Part shown: positions 11,807 through 22,583 of the stretch, piece after piece
Layout of the letters: every line of letters begins with the position of its first letter
Numbering within the stretch: the stretch's first letter is position 1
NCBI GenBank assembly: GCA_016508695.1
Contig: VNKQ01000018.1
Location: forward strand, 1,116,001 to 1,180,000
Source of the DNA: Hyphodiscus hymeniophilus
Lineage: Eukaryota; Ascomycota; Leotiomycetes; Helotiales; Hyphodiscaceae
DNA length: 64,000 nucleotides
Direction of reading: 5' to 3'
Notes under the pieces: generated by a model
Database searches by the model: none
What the model was told of the DNA's origin: nothing
Seen by the model: only the letters and a program-made list of their open reading frames with translations
Translations under genes and position numbers: made by a program

Positions 11807-14088
11807 ATGCACACTTTCCGTCACTTAGGCGCACCGATCCTCGCAATCTCGATGCTCATCCTTGTGTCGGTCTTTCTGCTCGTGTCGTTCGGCGAGGGCT
11901 TCAAGCTCCTCGAGCAAAAGGAAGGCGCCGCTTTGCACAAGAGGGATGAGGGGGACACAATCACTTTCAGTCTACCTTGGAAGTAAGTTGTTGTTTGATC
12001 ATTCTTGAGCAATATGGTATTCAATTATCGCTTTGAGTCAGTGATCGAGAGCCAGCAGGATCAAAAAACTTTTGCAATAGAGGTGCTGACGTTGCTTCAG
12101 AGGACCACAAGATATACCGGCCACCCAAGGCAAAGCTCTTTCTCCTGTCCTAGGCGGTATACTAGGGGATGTCACAAATGTCGCATCTGCACTCCTTGAC
12201 ACTGGGACAAATGTTGGGAACGCGGCGTCTTCGCAAGCAGATGCCCTCCAATCGAATGCCGCGTCTCCGAATGCTCAAATATCTGTGATATTCAATGGAG
12301 AAGCGGGCATCGTTGCTAGTATTCTGAGCCAGGTCAGTAGTATTGTGGATGACGCGACAGGCGTAATTGGAGGGGTAGATGGCGATGCGACAAGTGCTGT
12401 GGGTGTGATCATAAGTGGCCTCACGAGCTCCACAACCACTGGATCAGGCTCTATGAGTGGTTCGATAATGTCGAGTGATCCTCAAGAGTTTCTTTCGCAG
12501 AGCCAAAGCTCAACTACGTCCAGATCTATGAGCAGTAAGCACCAACTCCTGTTTTGATTTCAATCATTTCAGTCTTTCGAGCTGTCAAGTAGTTGCTAAT
12601 TCTTGTAGTAACATCCGCTGCCACTCTCCCGATGGAATCAACTTTTTTCGCTACGCCAGCTGCATCAGTCTGCCCAATTGTGACCACAATTACGATAACA
12701 CCTTGTTGCCCAGCCCCAACTACCGAGACCTCTATCGTTACCGAGACATGGCATAGTACACATTATGAATCGACGCAAACTCTCTATAGCTTTATGTCTG
12801 TTTTTACTGTTATTTACACCGAAACTGTCAGGTATGTTAATTCCCGACAAGATAGTCTTGATTGTTCAAATCATTCCGAAGTTAGGTGCATTTTTAGTGG
12901 ACATTTTGAAGGCTGTCATATCTAAGTAACGTACTCAAATTCCCGATATGGCGCTGGGGACTTGATATCCTCCCGTCGACAAAACTCTGCCATAACTCCA
13001 AAGCTAATGAGCTATTCACATAGTGTTTGTTCGTCATCTAGCCCATATCTCTTTTCACAAAACATTACCATACCGCTACCATCACTGCCAAATTCATCTT
13101 TGATTGCTTGTGCCAATGGAGCATTAGCGAAACGAGCTGAAGACTGTCCCATTGTGTCATCAATGTCCCAAGATACGGATTGTCCCATGATGGCTACCAC
13201 TTCTACATCTATTTCCAATGGGAATGCGATGCCTTCGGTGGCTTCTCTGATGTCTAGTATAGCCACCAATGGCAAATCGTGGGCTCCTCACTGTCCTGAC
13301 TGCTCAGTCATATTTAGGAGTTTATTCTAACATTCACCAGCTCAGTAGCATCGTCTATATTGTCGACTCCACCGCCTGTGGCGAGCTTCAGTATCATCCC
13401 AAGCATTTTATCATCGACCCTTCCCATCCCTCCAGTCGTCTCACTGGTCGCTTCCATTGTCTGTGGCAATGGATCTCTCGTGATTCGAACTCAAGATTGC
13501 CTCGATGGTGTACCAACGCCAAGCTCCAACTCTCTCCATGCTTTCACGACACTACCTCTTCCAACAATCAACCAAGTCACAGCGCCAGTTACAGATGTAG
13601 CCGGGAATGAGAACACGATGCTAAATAGTATGGTCGCTAACGTTGTCTCCGCTCTCAGCAATGTTCAAGGATTTACTGGAGATCTTCTCAGCACTGTTGT
13701 GTCTGATGTCAAGGCGATTCTCTCTGTCAGCAATGTTCTGACAGGCAATGCACTACCTACGGTACTGCCTGTAGGTTCCAATGCACCAAATATTGTGACA
13801 ACTTTGAGTGGCGTGATACTAACGGCGGAAAATGGCATTGGTTCAGCCAGCCACGCCGTGATCGGGAACGGTGCTGGAAATCTTCTTGCTACTATCACCG
13901 TAACACCAACCACCGTCGCTGGAAGTATAGTGTCTAGTGTGGCGGGGATCTTAGTGGCTGGAGAGAATGGTGGTGGAAGTGGGATTCTGAAGGGCAGAAG
14001 GAGAGTCATGAACAGAGATTTGGTGGAAGAGCTACTGGAAGTTGATCACTTTTGCGAGAAGCATCCCAGTCATGAATCTTGTCTATAA
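11807..14088 (+). CDS. Secreted or membrane-anchored Ser/Thr/Val-rich protein, unknown function
   Basis: Five-exon model: 11807-11982, 12101-12534, 12609-12831, 13024-13256 and 13346-14088, about 602 residues. The fourth junction has an alternative (13278/13341) that also keeps frame. The 192-bp third intron may hide a small exon. Residues 10-30 are a strong hydrophobic signal or anchor, followed by HKR at 44-46, a likely Kex2 cleavage site. The rest is low-complexity Ser/Thr/Val/Ala with cysteine patches (PCCPAP in exon 3). A module of form C-x-N-G-x-L-x2-R-x2-D-C occurs twice, in exons 4 and 5. The C terminus carries CEKHPSHESCL. This is probably a cell-wall or extracellular, lineage-restricted protein. 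No enzyme domain is seen. Confidence 0.62.
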
Positions 14089-15177
14089 GACAATGAGGAT
14101 AGGCTTCGTCTGGGGAGAAGTCCCTAGGTAGAGTAATCGATTTATCCACGTTGTCGCAAATGCAATCAACGCTGTCAAGATTGCTCCTGGAGCTGTGAAT
14201 GCCCTATGGCTTATGATTCTGAGATGACCAGGTCTACCAGTATCCCACGTCACCCGTTTTTTCTCCGACGTCGACTTTCAGTATTTCAGATTGTGTATGC
14301 GATTCGAGCTCGTTAGACTTCTATGCCAATATGAATGGCGGACATAAGTCTCTTCATGCACGGGTGAACCAATTCTTGGTGGGAACTTATCACATTCCTG
14401 GCGGGGTGAGTACGTATGCAATCTTTGTAGCCGATGAGCTTGTTGTCGAAGAGTATTCTGTACAGGGACTTACTGAACTCGATTTTGGCAGACAGACTGT
14501 TGTCGAGACCGCGCTCGATTGTGTAGCCGAAGCATGAAACCCGCCGTCCTTGGGTTTCGTGGAAAGTTTGAGAGCCAATTACAAGTTCACGCAGATATTG
14601 AACTCCACTTTTGAAATTTTCAAGAGCTCTTCTTGCATTGTCACCAATTCTCCATTTTTGGCATGATCGTCTATGATACAGGTGGGGCAAAAGCTCATGT
14701 CAACCTACTGACGGCAAGGATAGAAGTTGGGGCTGACCCTTAACTCTTCCTACTTGCTCAACCAATACGAAAAATCCAAGCCTCCGCCAACCCTGCTCCA
14801 TTCTCAATAGACACTGTGTTTTCCTGTGATATGAAAAGCAAAAGAAACTTTTCGACGCCGATAAATTCCAAAGCCTAGAGGGGCAACCCGAGCGGATTTC
14901 AAGCAAACATAGATGTTGAGCCGACCCCTCACTATTCCCTCTTGATCAAATGAAATACTCATATCCAATCTCCACCCTCAATAGATATCGCTTTCTCCTG
15001 TAATAAAACAGGTAAAAGAAAGCTCTGAATGAAGAAAAAGGCCAAAGGAGAATTTCAACCCGAGACAATTTCCAGTAACGATAGCCTCAAGTTCCTCTAC
15101 GTTTCCGGACGAGATGATATCTGAAGATTGTGTTCCGTCAAACAGTCTCTCCTCTTCAAGGTCTTCCTTGCAAAAGC
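14089..15177. other. Intergenic, 1.1 kb, with a worn tandem duplication
   Basis: This lies downstream of both the secreted-protein gene and the BTB gene, so the two converge here. Antisense frames at 14313-14690 have no recognised domain. The second half carries the degenerate duplication listed next. Confidence 0.45.
14731..15064. repeat. Degenerate tandem duplication, two copies of about 150 bp
   Basis: Segments 14731-14892 and 14919-15064 align along their length by eye. Both start with GCTGACCC/GCCGACCC and share CTCAATAGA, then a TTTCTCCTGT/TTTTCCTGT block, then AAAAGAAA, and both end in CAACCCGAG. Identity is moderate with several indels, so the duplication is old. Confidence 0.5.
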
Positions 15178-16367
15178 TCATTTCTCAAATTTTCGCTTGA
15201 GATTGTTCTTCAAAAACTCTCCAAGATCAAGTCCCCAGTTTAGTTCCATAAGAGGTTTGAATTCTTCTTTAATCCATTTGTCAAGGTCAAGCACTTCCTT
15301 GTTCGGATTCTGTCGGGGAAAACGGTAGGTTAAGGTTGATTTGAATCTGGCATTGCATAACGAGTAAAGTCGCATCTCATTAACCGCGCTCAAAGCGGAG
15401 TTGAAGCTAACACCTTTGTAGGGCGGGGATGGTCGTGGGGAAATGCCTGCGGTGGACATATTTTTGATTAAAGAGCCCAGGATCATGGCATCACAGGCTT
15501 CTTGGGTGACTGTATCAGGGTTGGTACACAGTGACTTTCCAAGGCGAAAATCTTCGATAAGTCTCTCGATAATGGAGTAGAAATCTGATAGTGCTTCCAA
15601 CCGACCGGAGTTGATTCGCGCTGAGTACTTATCAGTAAATGAACCCTCGAATCCAACTCGAAAATGGGACCAGGGGTCATACCAATTACCGCAATTGGAA
15701 TAAGTATACCTTCCTCGCATGTGCTCTCCAGTGGCCCAGTTGCGAGCGCCGTAACGATGTGCGTCAAACTCTTGAAGGTTTCGTTGTCCTGAAAGACCCA
15801 TGCGATAGTGAGCCACTTCATGACAACGGATGGCTCCCAGGAGCTATACGCGACTTTGTCCTTTAGCATCCCAATCCACATTCGGAAAAATAATCCAGCA
15901 GCCTCTCGCATTTGATATTTGTCTACGAGAACTGCCACCCCATACAAAAAGTCCAACTCAGCCTTGACGGGAACAGACGTTGTTTTGTTATGAATCACAT
16001 TTGCCAGGATTACAAATGCAACCGGGTCATCATCAAGATGGATTTCGACCTTTCCATTGGCATAGAGAGCTTGGCCTTCGTCGAAATTTGGTCCGAGCAT
16101 AGCTTTGAATACTGGCGAAGCAAGAATCATGTGCTTAGAAGACATCAGCAAGTGGACTCTTAACTTCTCGGCTGGCGTTTCTTCGATATCGACACATGGC
16201 ACCTTTAAGTTGGTGGGGGACGATTCAATTGATCTCGGACCGGAGCTAACGCTTTCAGAGTCTTCATTTTGGTCCTCTTCAGCCTGCATGATCTGCTTTT
16301 CCGCGGCGCCAGTAAGAATGATCAGGAGATCTCCATCGGGATCGAAGGTATGTAGCTGAACTGCCAT
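15178..16367 (-). CDS. BTB/POZ domain protein
   Basis: Two exons, 16367-15683 and 15620-15178, joined over a 62-bp GTATGA..CAG intron in phase 1; 375 residues. The start is the ATG at 16367 (MAVQLHTFDPDGDLLIIL); the longer frame begins only with GTG. The N-terminal half (about 50-160) has the BTB pattern found in fungal proteins: a first strand GDLLIIL, an acidic insert, then HLLMSSKHMILASPVFKAML and a helix GVAVLVDKYQM. The C-terminal half matches the fungal type ending in a CDAMILGSL helix and PRPSPPYKGVSF. Fungal BTB proteins of this class are abundant and mostly uncharacterised; some are Cullin-3 adaptors, others simply dimerise. The function here is unknown. Confidence 0.82.
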
Positions 16368-18148
16368 TTTATGGGATTGCACGTGTGATCACTGGTCATC
16401 AATGAGCAAACATTTTAAGTGAGAAGATATCCATGTGCTAAAGCGTGAGTTCACTCACATTGTCGTCGGTACTTGAAAGAATCCGAGCAGTTCGGAGTAT
16501 GGGAAATGACAGTTACTCGAGGCTCCAGCTTTGCTGATTTAGTCTCGGAGGAAGACAAGTCGTATTGAGTGTGAGACGAGAGGACTTCTTTTGAGCCTCC
16601 ACTTTCGTCAGCTAGCACAGCTTGCTTTTGTGTTATTGGTGCTGTTGACTCTGAAGAAGAAAAACCGGAGAAGCTGAAGGTGACTTCTCCCTCTGAAAGT
16701 TCAACTCAACTTTTGCAGGGTGGTTCTCAATTGAAACTGAGTAGGAGCCTATTCAAGGAGGATGCAAGTCATGTGTAATTGTGGTATTCACAGACCAGTT
16801 ATGAAAAATGGTTGCCAATATTTCTTAGTGGAGGTAGTTCAGGTAGGAGAGAAGAAAGACAGCGAGGTACGGTGAGGTCGGCTTCAACCCAATCGATTAT
16901 CCGAGAGGGCGACAGCTGGGAACGGAAGACTGGAAAGACTGTAACCCAATACTGAAGGTCAAAAATGAGGTCTGTATCCCCAACCCAAGATGAAGAAGTG
17001 AAGGAAGCAGGATGAAGCCACAAGTCACTTAGTGACCACCACTTGGAACTTTGAGTGTTTTGTAGCAAGTGAGCGGATCACGCAATGTTGTATCTTCAAG
17101 ATTTAGGCAGAGCGGTTTGTGATGAAAAGAAAAAGTTGTGAAACCCTTGCTTATAGATTGCTAAAACATGGCATGGCAGGAGAGAATCAAAGACGTTGAT
17201 AGTGAGGTTGTATGTATCATGCATGAAGACGAGGGAGTCCCGTAGGAAGATCCGTTCATACCAACTCCATATTGTACTTGCCCTCACTTGGTCAGTCGGT
17301 GATCAACGTTGATATTCATTGCGAAAAACAGAATGTAATGTCTGCACTCCGATCATCGTGTGATCCATGTCATGCCTCATAAATCAACATGCCATTCCCG
17401 AGCCGTGGCCCGTACTAGACCACCAAGTTTTAGACATCCGAAGAAGTCAGGAGCCAGCTACTCCCCAAGTAAACAGAGAGAAAAGAATCGCTTATTGCGC
17501 GTCACTCGCTACCCCAGAGATAAATGACGAGGCCTCTTCCTGGTGTGAACTTGTCCCTGCCCTAGCGAGGATGTGCCGAGGTCCACCGCGGGGAACGTGG
17601 AATATGCCTACTGGCACTTACGAGTACCTATTCGGTACGCGTTCCGCTACTGTAAATCTACGTCGACGCTCGAGTGGAGAGGATTGCGGTGGATTCTCAT
17701 ACAGTACTGTACTCCATAAGCCCTCATTGGATGCTGCTCTTGCTCGACTATCAGATTTATCTGGAGCCCCCGCACCGCGGCAAAACGTTATCACATGGGC
17801 TGTGGTGCTGCGAAAAGATACTGCGGGGTTAGTCTGGCATGGATACTTTGGTCATTTCTATTGCATCTAGTGATGATCTGCCCCTTCCTACTTGCGTAAA
17901 GTGTTGCGATTCATTTCTTCGCAAGGCATTCGAGGCGTTTGCCCAGTGTTGTTCGTCCAGTCTCTCTGCATGTTCCTTTCACGATCGTTTCGTTGGCGTC
18001 GTCATGTAGAGACCAAGTGCCGAGGATCGAGTGGTAGATCTTTCATATGATAACGACATAGTAGTCATTTACATATGAGGTCGGAGGTCCATATCATGAC
18101 TTGGGAGAACACCCTCTAACGTCGTTCCTGAACATCCTCACAGCAAAA
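16368..18148. other. Divergent 1.8-kb intergenic region (BTB / hydroxylase)
   Basis: Both flanking genes read outward, so both promoters lie here. A 167-codon frame at 17367-17870 has no recognisable motif and is probably chance. No other feature was identified. Confidence 0.45.
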
Positions 18149-19195
18149 ATGGCCGACGTCAAACGGAATCCCAAAGATTCCATGAAGTCCACCTGGCGAA
18201 CCGACAAAAGCGTTTGGAACATCGATCATTGGCAGTATGAAGTACTAGGTCTCCATCCCAATAATCTGGGCCATGATGTCCCTGTCCACAACAAAACGGA
18301 CAAGATTCCTTTCTGTCCCAACTGGCAACACCAAAGATGGGTTCTTTTCCACGCTTCCATCCCGCTTGCCCTTCACCAGCTCTACATATGGTACACAAAG
18401 CACAACATGCACCCGGTGGTGGCTTTCATCTTCTACACCATATCCTTCAAGGCAATTGCGATCAAAGAGCTCCACCTGCTTCGCCGTCTCGGACACCAGT
18501 ATGGATTCCTCGACGGCGACAAGCACGCTCGAGACGAGGTCCCAGATCACGCCGTTTCAACCGTCCTGGGTTCGCTCATCTCAACCGCCGTCGCACGTCC
18601 ACTATTCTCCGTGTTCCTCTCCTATCGAACCAGCAACACACCACTGTCGATGAACTGGTTGATGCTTCCCTTGGAGATCGGCCTTTACGGCGTGGTACTC
18701 GACTTCTGGTTCTATTGGTACCACCGTCTCATGCACCAATACGACTCCCTCTGGAAATACCACCGCACACACCATCTTACCAAGCATCCTAACCCACTTC
18801 TCACCCTCTACGCGGACCACGAGCAGGAGTTCTTCGACATCGCCGGCATCCCGCTAATGACATACGCCACTATGAAGCTTCTCGGCTTCCCGATGGGGTT
18901 CTACGAGTGGTGGATCTGCCAGCAATTCATCGTGTACACCGAGCTATTCGGGCATAGCGGACTTCGCCTCTGCTCGACGCCTCCGTCACCCCTCTACTGG
19001 TTATTGAGTCTCGTTCAGGCGGATCTGGTGATTGAGGATCATGATCTGCATCATCGGACGGGATGGAAGAAGAGCCACAATTATGGCAAGCAGACTCGTC
19101 TCTGGGATAGGCTGTTTGGAACGTGTGCGGAGCGTATCGAGAGCACGCCTGAGAACGTCGATTATGGGAATCGGGTATCTGTGCCTCTCTGGTGA
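18149..19195 (+). CDS. Di-iron membrane hydroxylase (fatty acid hydroxylase / sterol desaturase superfamily)
   Basis: Intronless, 348 residues from the ATG at 18149; the frame extends upstream only with a TTG. It is an integral membrane oxygenase with hydrophobic stretches around 65-110, 145-200 and 235-290. The histidine clusters that bind the di-iron centre are visible: HRLMH, HRTHH about 15 residues later, a further histidine in the ADHEQEFFD region, and HDLHH near the C terminus. This order fits the FA_hydroxylase superfamily (C4-methylsterol oxidase, C5 desaturase, alkane and aldehyde-processing relatives). I cannot assign a substrate. The absence of an ER-retrieval dilysine tail and the divergence from ERG3/ERG25 argue for an accessory lipid or metabolite enzyme. 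Confidence 0.87.
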   Translation: MADVKRNPKDSMKSTWRTDKSVWNIDHWQYEVLGLHPNNLGHDVPVHNKTDKIPFCPNWQHQRWVLFHASIPLALHQLYIWYTKHNMHPVVAFIFYTISFKAIAIKELHLLRRLGHQYGFLDGDKHARDEVPDHAVSTVLGSLISTAVARPLFSVFLSYRTSNTPLSMNWLMLPLEIGLYGVVLDFWFYWYHRLMHQYDSLWKYHRTHHLTKHPNPLLTLYADHEQEFFDIAGIPLMTYATMKLLGFPMGFYEWWICQQFIVYTELFGHSGLRLCSTPPSPLYWLLSLVQADLVIEDHDLHHRTGWKKSHNYGKQTRLWDRLFGTCAERIESTPENVDYGNRVSVPLW

Positions 19196-20083
19196 GCTCT
19201 ACAGCTGTGAGAAACATTGCTTCATGCTTGACTAGGGTATGTGTGACGGACCATCCTGGCAGATCTGGGCGGAACAACCGGAAAAGTTTTCCTCGTTGTA
19301 GAAGCGAATTGTTCCAACATTATTGTCTCTGGTGTCATCAATTCCAGGAGGCTCATGGCATTGATCCATAAATTGTCTTCCACCCACATATACTTCCATA
19401 CTCCGGGGAACCGCATATCTGCTGAAGTTCGACGAGCGTGGAGCACAAGATCTACAGGGCGGCCGCTCACGAAGAAGAGGAGGAGAACGCAGAGAAATGT
19501 GACTGGCAGTGAAGGATTTGCCCGGTAGAATACTCAAGCAGTAATTCTTTCATTGTTTGAATGCAGACTTCCACATCTGGTTCGGAAACTGGGCAAGAAC
19601 TTCAGGAATCCTCATTTGAGAAGCAGAGATCGAGGATCGAGAGTGGCGCGAGGATGGTATTGATTAAGTCGCCATTTGAATTGACCAGGCAGGGTCACAT
19701 GTTAGTCAAGAAAGAGTTATATATTGAGTGGATAGATATATTTGATTCTTTAATGTTGAAGCAATGATGACAGCTCTAGATGTCATAGATAATCCGCCTG
19801 AATATTGCTACCAAACGATAGAAGCCTGTTGTGAGGCTGTCCGCAAGGCCATGCAAAATGCCTCAATGTTCTCCGAAGAGATACGAATTGAGAAAGCCAC
19901 GAAATGCTCAGGAAAATGCTTATTGACCCAAATCAAGTCTCGCTGCCTAGAACGCCAAGCAAATCCCGCATCAATGCGTTCTATCGGGCCCGCCCCGGTC
20001 GTTGTATTAAGCGACCAAAGGTTGCCCCGCGATTCATGGCCGACCAATTTCTCGCCTCATCTGCACGATTGAAACACCTCCCT
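19196..20083. other. Intergenic, with one possible small gene
   Basis: Between the convergent hydroxylase and the small Ser/His-rich gene. The reverse strand at 19232-19553 may code for a small protein (separate entry). The remainder, 19554-20083, shows nothing recognisable. Confidence 0.4.
19232..19553 (-). CDS. Possible small cysteine-containing protein (tentative)
   Basis: The reverse strand ends in a frame reading CHEPPGIDDTRDNN, then VGTIRFYNEENFSGCSAQIC, up to a TAG at 19232-19234. This is compact and evenly spaced in Cys, Gly and aromatics, like fungal small secreted proteins. It can be joined in frame to an ATG at 19553 through a GTGAGC..CAG intron, but the resulting N terminus is not a clear signal peptide. 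A hydrophobic, signal-like segment (LCVLLLFFV) sits in another frame just upstream. So the model is either wrong or disturbed. Treat as a hint only. Confidence 0.2.
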
Positions 20084-20521
20084 TTATCGGTGATGTGATG
20101 AATGCTTGTGCGAGGAGTGATGGCTGGAGCCATGGCGGTGCTCATCTCTTCTTTCTTTTCTATAATCTGAGGATGTTGCGTCGGCGGAGAGGGGTGCTGC
20201 AGGGTCGTAGATGCGTTTCTTTTGGTGGATGACTTCGACTTTGTTGCGTATTGTTGAGCTGACGTATTTGTCGGCTACAAAGTGAGCTTTGTTAGTGAGG
20301 ACTCGATGGGTATTTGTGATGAGGATATATTTACCAGCATCCGGCGCGCGATATTTATGCTCCTTCGAGCTCTTTGATCCTCCGTAGTGGCCCATTGTGG
20401 TCGGATCCGTAGATCTTTTGCTATTGGATGAAGAGTAAGAATCGCTGCTTGATCCACGAGACTGAGTGGTTTTTGAGAGTTCTGTGTAGTATCGTCGAGA
20501 TGACTCGGGGTATGTCGACAT
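20084..20521 (-). CDS. Small Ser/His-rich hypothetical protein
   Basis: Two exons, 20521-20335 and 20274-20084. The 60-bp intron (GTAAAT, branch ACTAAC, TGTAG) is a multiple of three with no stop, so the unspliced frame stays open. The spliced product is 125 residues. The first half is Ser/Tyr/Thr-rich, and a short charged core (DKYVSSTIRNKVEVIHQKKR) follows. The C terminus is a basic His/Ser tract made of HHSSHKHSSHH-type repeats, which could bind metal. No family recognised. The clean intron with a branch site supports a real gene. Upstream ATGs at 20581 and further in the frame are less likely starts. Confidence 0.58.
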   Translation of the reverse strand: MSTYPESSRRYYTELSKTTQSRGSSSDSYSSSNSKRSTDPTTMGHYGGSKSSKEHKYRAPDAGKYILITNTHRVLTNKAHFVADKYVSSTIRNKVEVIHQKKRIYDPAAPLSADATSSDYRKERRDEHRHGSSHHSSHKHSSHHR

Positions 20522-21771
20522 TGTCGTGCAAGGCGAGGGGCAGTCAAAGCTAATCTTGAAACGGTGGATATGAGTGGACAAGGGTGATAATGGGTACGAT
20601 TGTTTGCTTTGTGTGGTGAATGTGAGGCGAGTTACCAGTGCGTGATTTTGTACGAGGATGTTAATGAGTCCTGTAAGTCAATGCGCCGAAGGACGTCTAT
20701 TGAAAGGAAATGCATGTATACTTATAAGAATAACAGAACCACGGTGGGTCTGATGGGAGCCTGATGAAGGACTTGACCTCCATTAAGTTTTGGTGAACCA
20801 GCATTGAGCTGCTCTTTCGAGTGAATGGCTAAGGTAGCATCACTCCGCGGTAGATCAACTCCGCCTCCAGTCCCGAGTTTGCCTAGACGCGACTGAGACA
20901 CATGCCTTCCAAATGAGTCAGAAGAATAGGTCTCGGTGAGAGACGAAGGAAACGATATGAATGATTGAGGCAGGGAAAATTTTCCGAAATCGTGTGCTGA
21001 GACAAATCGTACACGCCATACGAGACGGCCCAACTTCCATGAGGAACTGTTGAGTAGACACAGCCGACAATGAAGAGTTTTTCAGACTCCCCAGCACCGA
21101 CACCTGTATAAGGTGTTCTGCGCAGCAGTGCTGCGGTCCAAGGCTTCCCGGGGCTCTTCGTAAGGCTCTCAGGTATTGGACGACGACCTGCGCAAATAAC
21201 ATAAGAACCTGAACTAGAACCTCAATCATTTTCGAGACGAGATCGCAGGAGATTGGAACGTGATGATGGTTTCTGGATGCCTTGGGTAGTTGGGGTCGTA
21301 GTTCAGAGTGTGATGTAAAATGCTGGACGAGCTGAATTACAGTTCTGACCGTGTGGGCTTGAAGAGGATTGCAGCCTTGTGCTAAGCCATGCTCGATAGA
21401 CTAACCCTACCCGCGACTGTACTCTGATCACATTTGCGGAAGTCGGTGTGATAGTATCGGAATGCGTCGATGAGGTCTATCCTCGGTGTGCTGGTGCTCC
21501 ATTGAGGGGGAATTGTTTGTTGCGAAGAAGTGAGGCGGTCGTCGAGTCCTCGCCTTCAGGCTGTGTGTATTTGAATCTAGCCGTATGTGGACTAAAGCCT
21601 CCCTTCCCCACATCCTTGTCGTGCATCTCCAATTCAATCTCAGGCACAAGACAACGTCTGGTCAATCAACGTGTCCACTACTTCAGAAAGGTAACTTGGC
21701 TCTTTCCTGTTGTCTTCACCGATCACTACTCACTATTTAACCCACAGACTACAAATCACCAATTGAACAAC
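20522..21771. other. Divergent intergenic region, 1.25 kb
   Basis: It holds promoters for the small Ser/His-rich gene and FKBP22. Reverse frames at 20722-21229 have no recognised domain and no convincing splice partners. Confidence 0.4.
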
Positions 21772-22583
21772 ATGCGTTTCCTCACCGTCTCAATTGCCCT
21801 TCTGGCCTCAGCAGCCACCACAGTCCTTGCTGCCGACGTCAAAGTCGAGGTTACACGTGCGGTCGAATGCGAGCGCAAATCTAAGAAAGGTGACAAGATC
21901 TCGGTTCATTATCGGGGTAACCTGCAAGATAAGGATGGATCGGTTGGAAAGGAGTTCGATGCCAGCTACAACCGAGGTTCGCCTCTGGACTTCGTTGTTG
22001 GAAAGGGAAGCGTTATCAAAGGGTCAGTGACCAACCTGGCTGTCAGCAGACCCACAGAGCGATTCGATGCTGATACGATACAGATGGGATGACAATCTGA
22101 TCGATATGTGCATTGGCGAGAAACGAACTCTTACAATCCCCCCGAGCATGGCTATGGAGATAGAAGCATGGGACCTATCCCAGCTGGTAGCACATTGAGT
22201 AAGAGTTCATCCCCTCCCAACTAATATGAGCTAACTGGCCCAAAGTCTTTGAGACCGAATTAATGGGCATCGCTGGAGTCGAGGCACCAAAGGCCCCAGT
22301 TGTGGAGTCTGCAGATAGTGTCAAGGACAAAGGTAAGCTTAGTCTCACATGGAGCTATTAACGTTGTCTCGGATACTAGGGAGGCTGCTTCTGAGCAGCC
22401 GCCTGGCAAATCAAAATGTCATCACTCCTTAGGAACATGCCTGAATTACAATGCTAACTCGCTGGCGTAGCTACAGAAGGTGTCAAGGCCGCCGTCAAGA
22501 GCAAGATCGCAGAAGCTGCTGAGGCTGTCAAGGTTACTGTCGCAGATACTGACGGTGATGGACAGGAGCACAACGAACTATAA
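21772..22583 (+). CDS. ER-resident FKBP-type peptidyl-prolyl isomerase (FKBP22-like), frameshifted here
   Basis: Folding catalyst of the secretory pathway. Exons 21772-22022, 22084-22198, 22246-22332 and 22471-22583; introns of 61, 47 and 138 bp with good sites. It has a signal peptide (MRFLTVSIALLASAATTVLA), an FKBP domain (DKISVHYRG, GSPLDFVVGKG, GWDDNLIDMCIGEKRTLTI, GPIPAGSTL, FETEL), then an Ala/Lys/Val-rich helical extension and a C-terminal HNEL retrieval signal. This is the layout of Neurospora FKBP22, whose tail dimerises. Within exon 2 the frame breaks at a run of six C (22138-22143): TIP is followed by PEHGYGD only one frame over. The exons sum to 566 nt, one short of a 188-residue protein. 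A sequencing indel is likely; a real null allele is possible. Confidence 0.88.

Noticed and set aside
14313..14690. 125-codon reverse frame after the secreted-protein gene
   Set aside because: No ATG-led conserved start or recognisable motif; overlapping frames on the other strand look equally good.
17367..17870. 167-codon forward frame upstream of the hydroxylase
   Set aside because: No motif, biased composition, and no splicing or neighbour support; probably chance.
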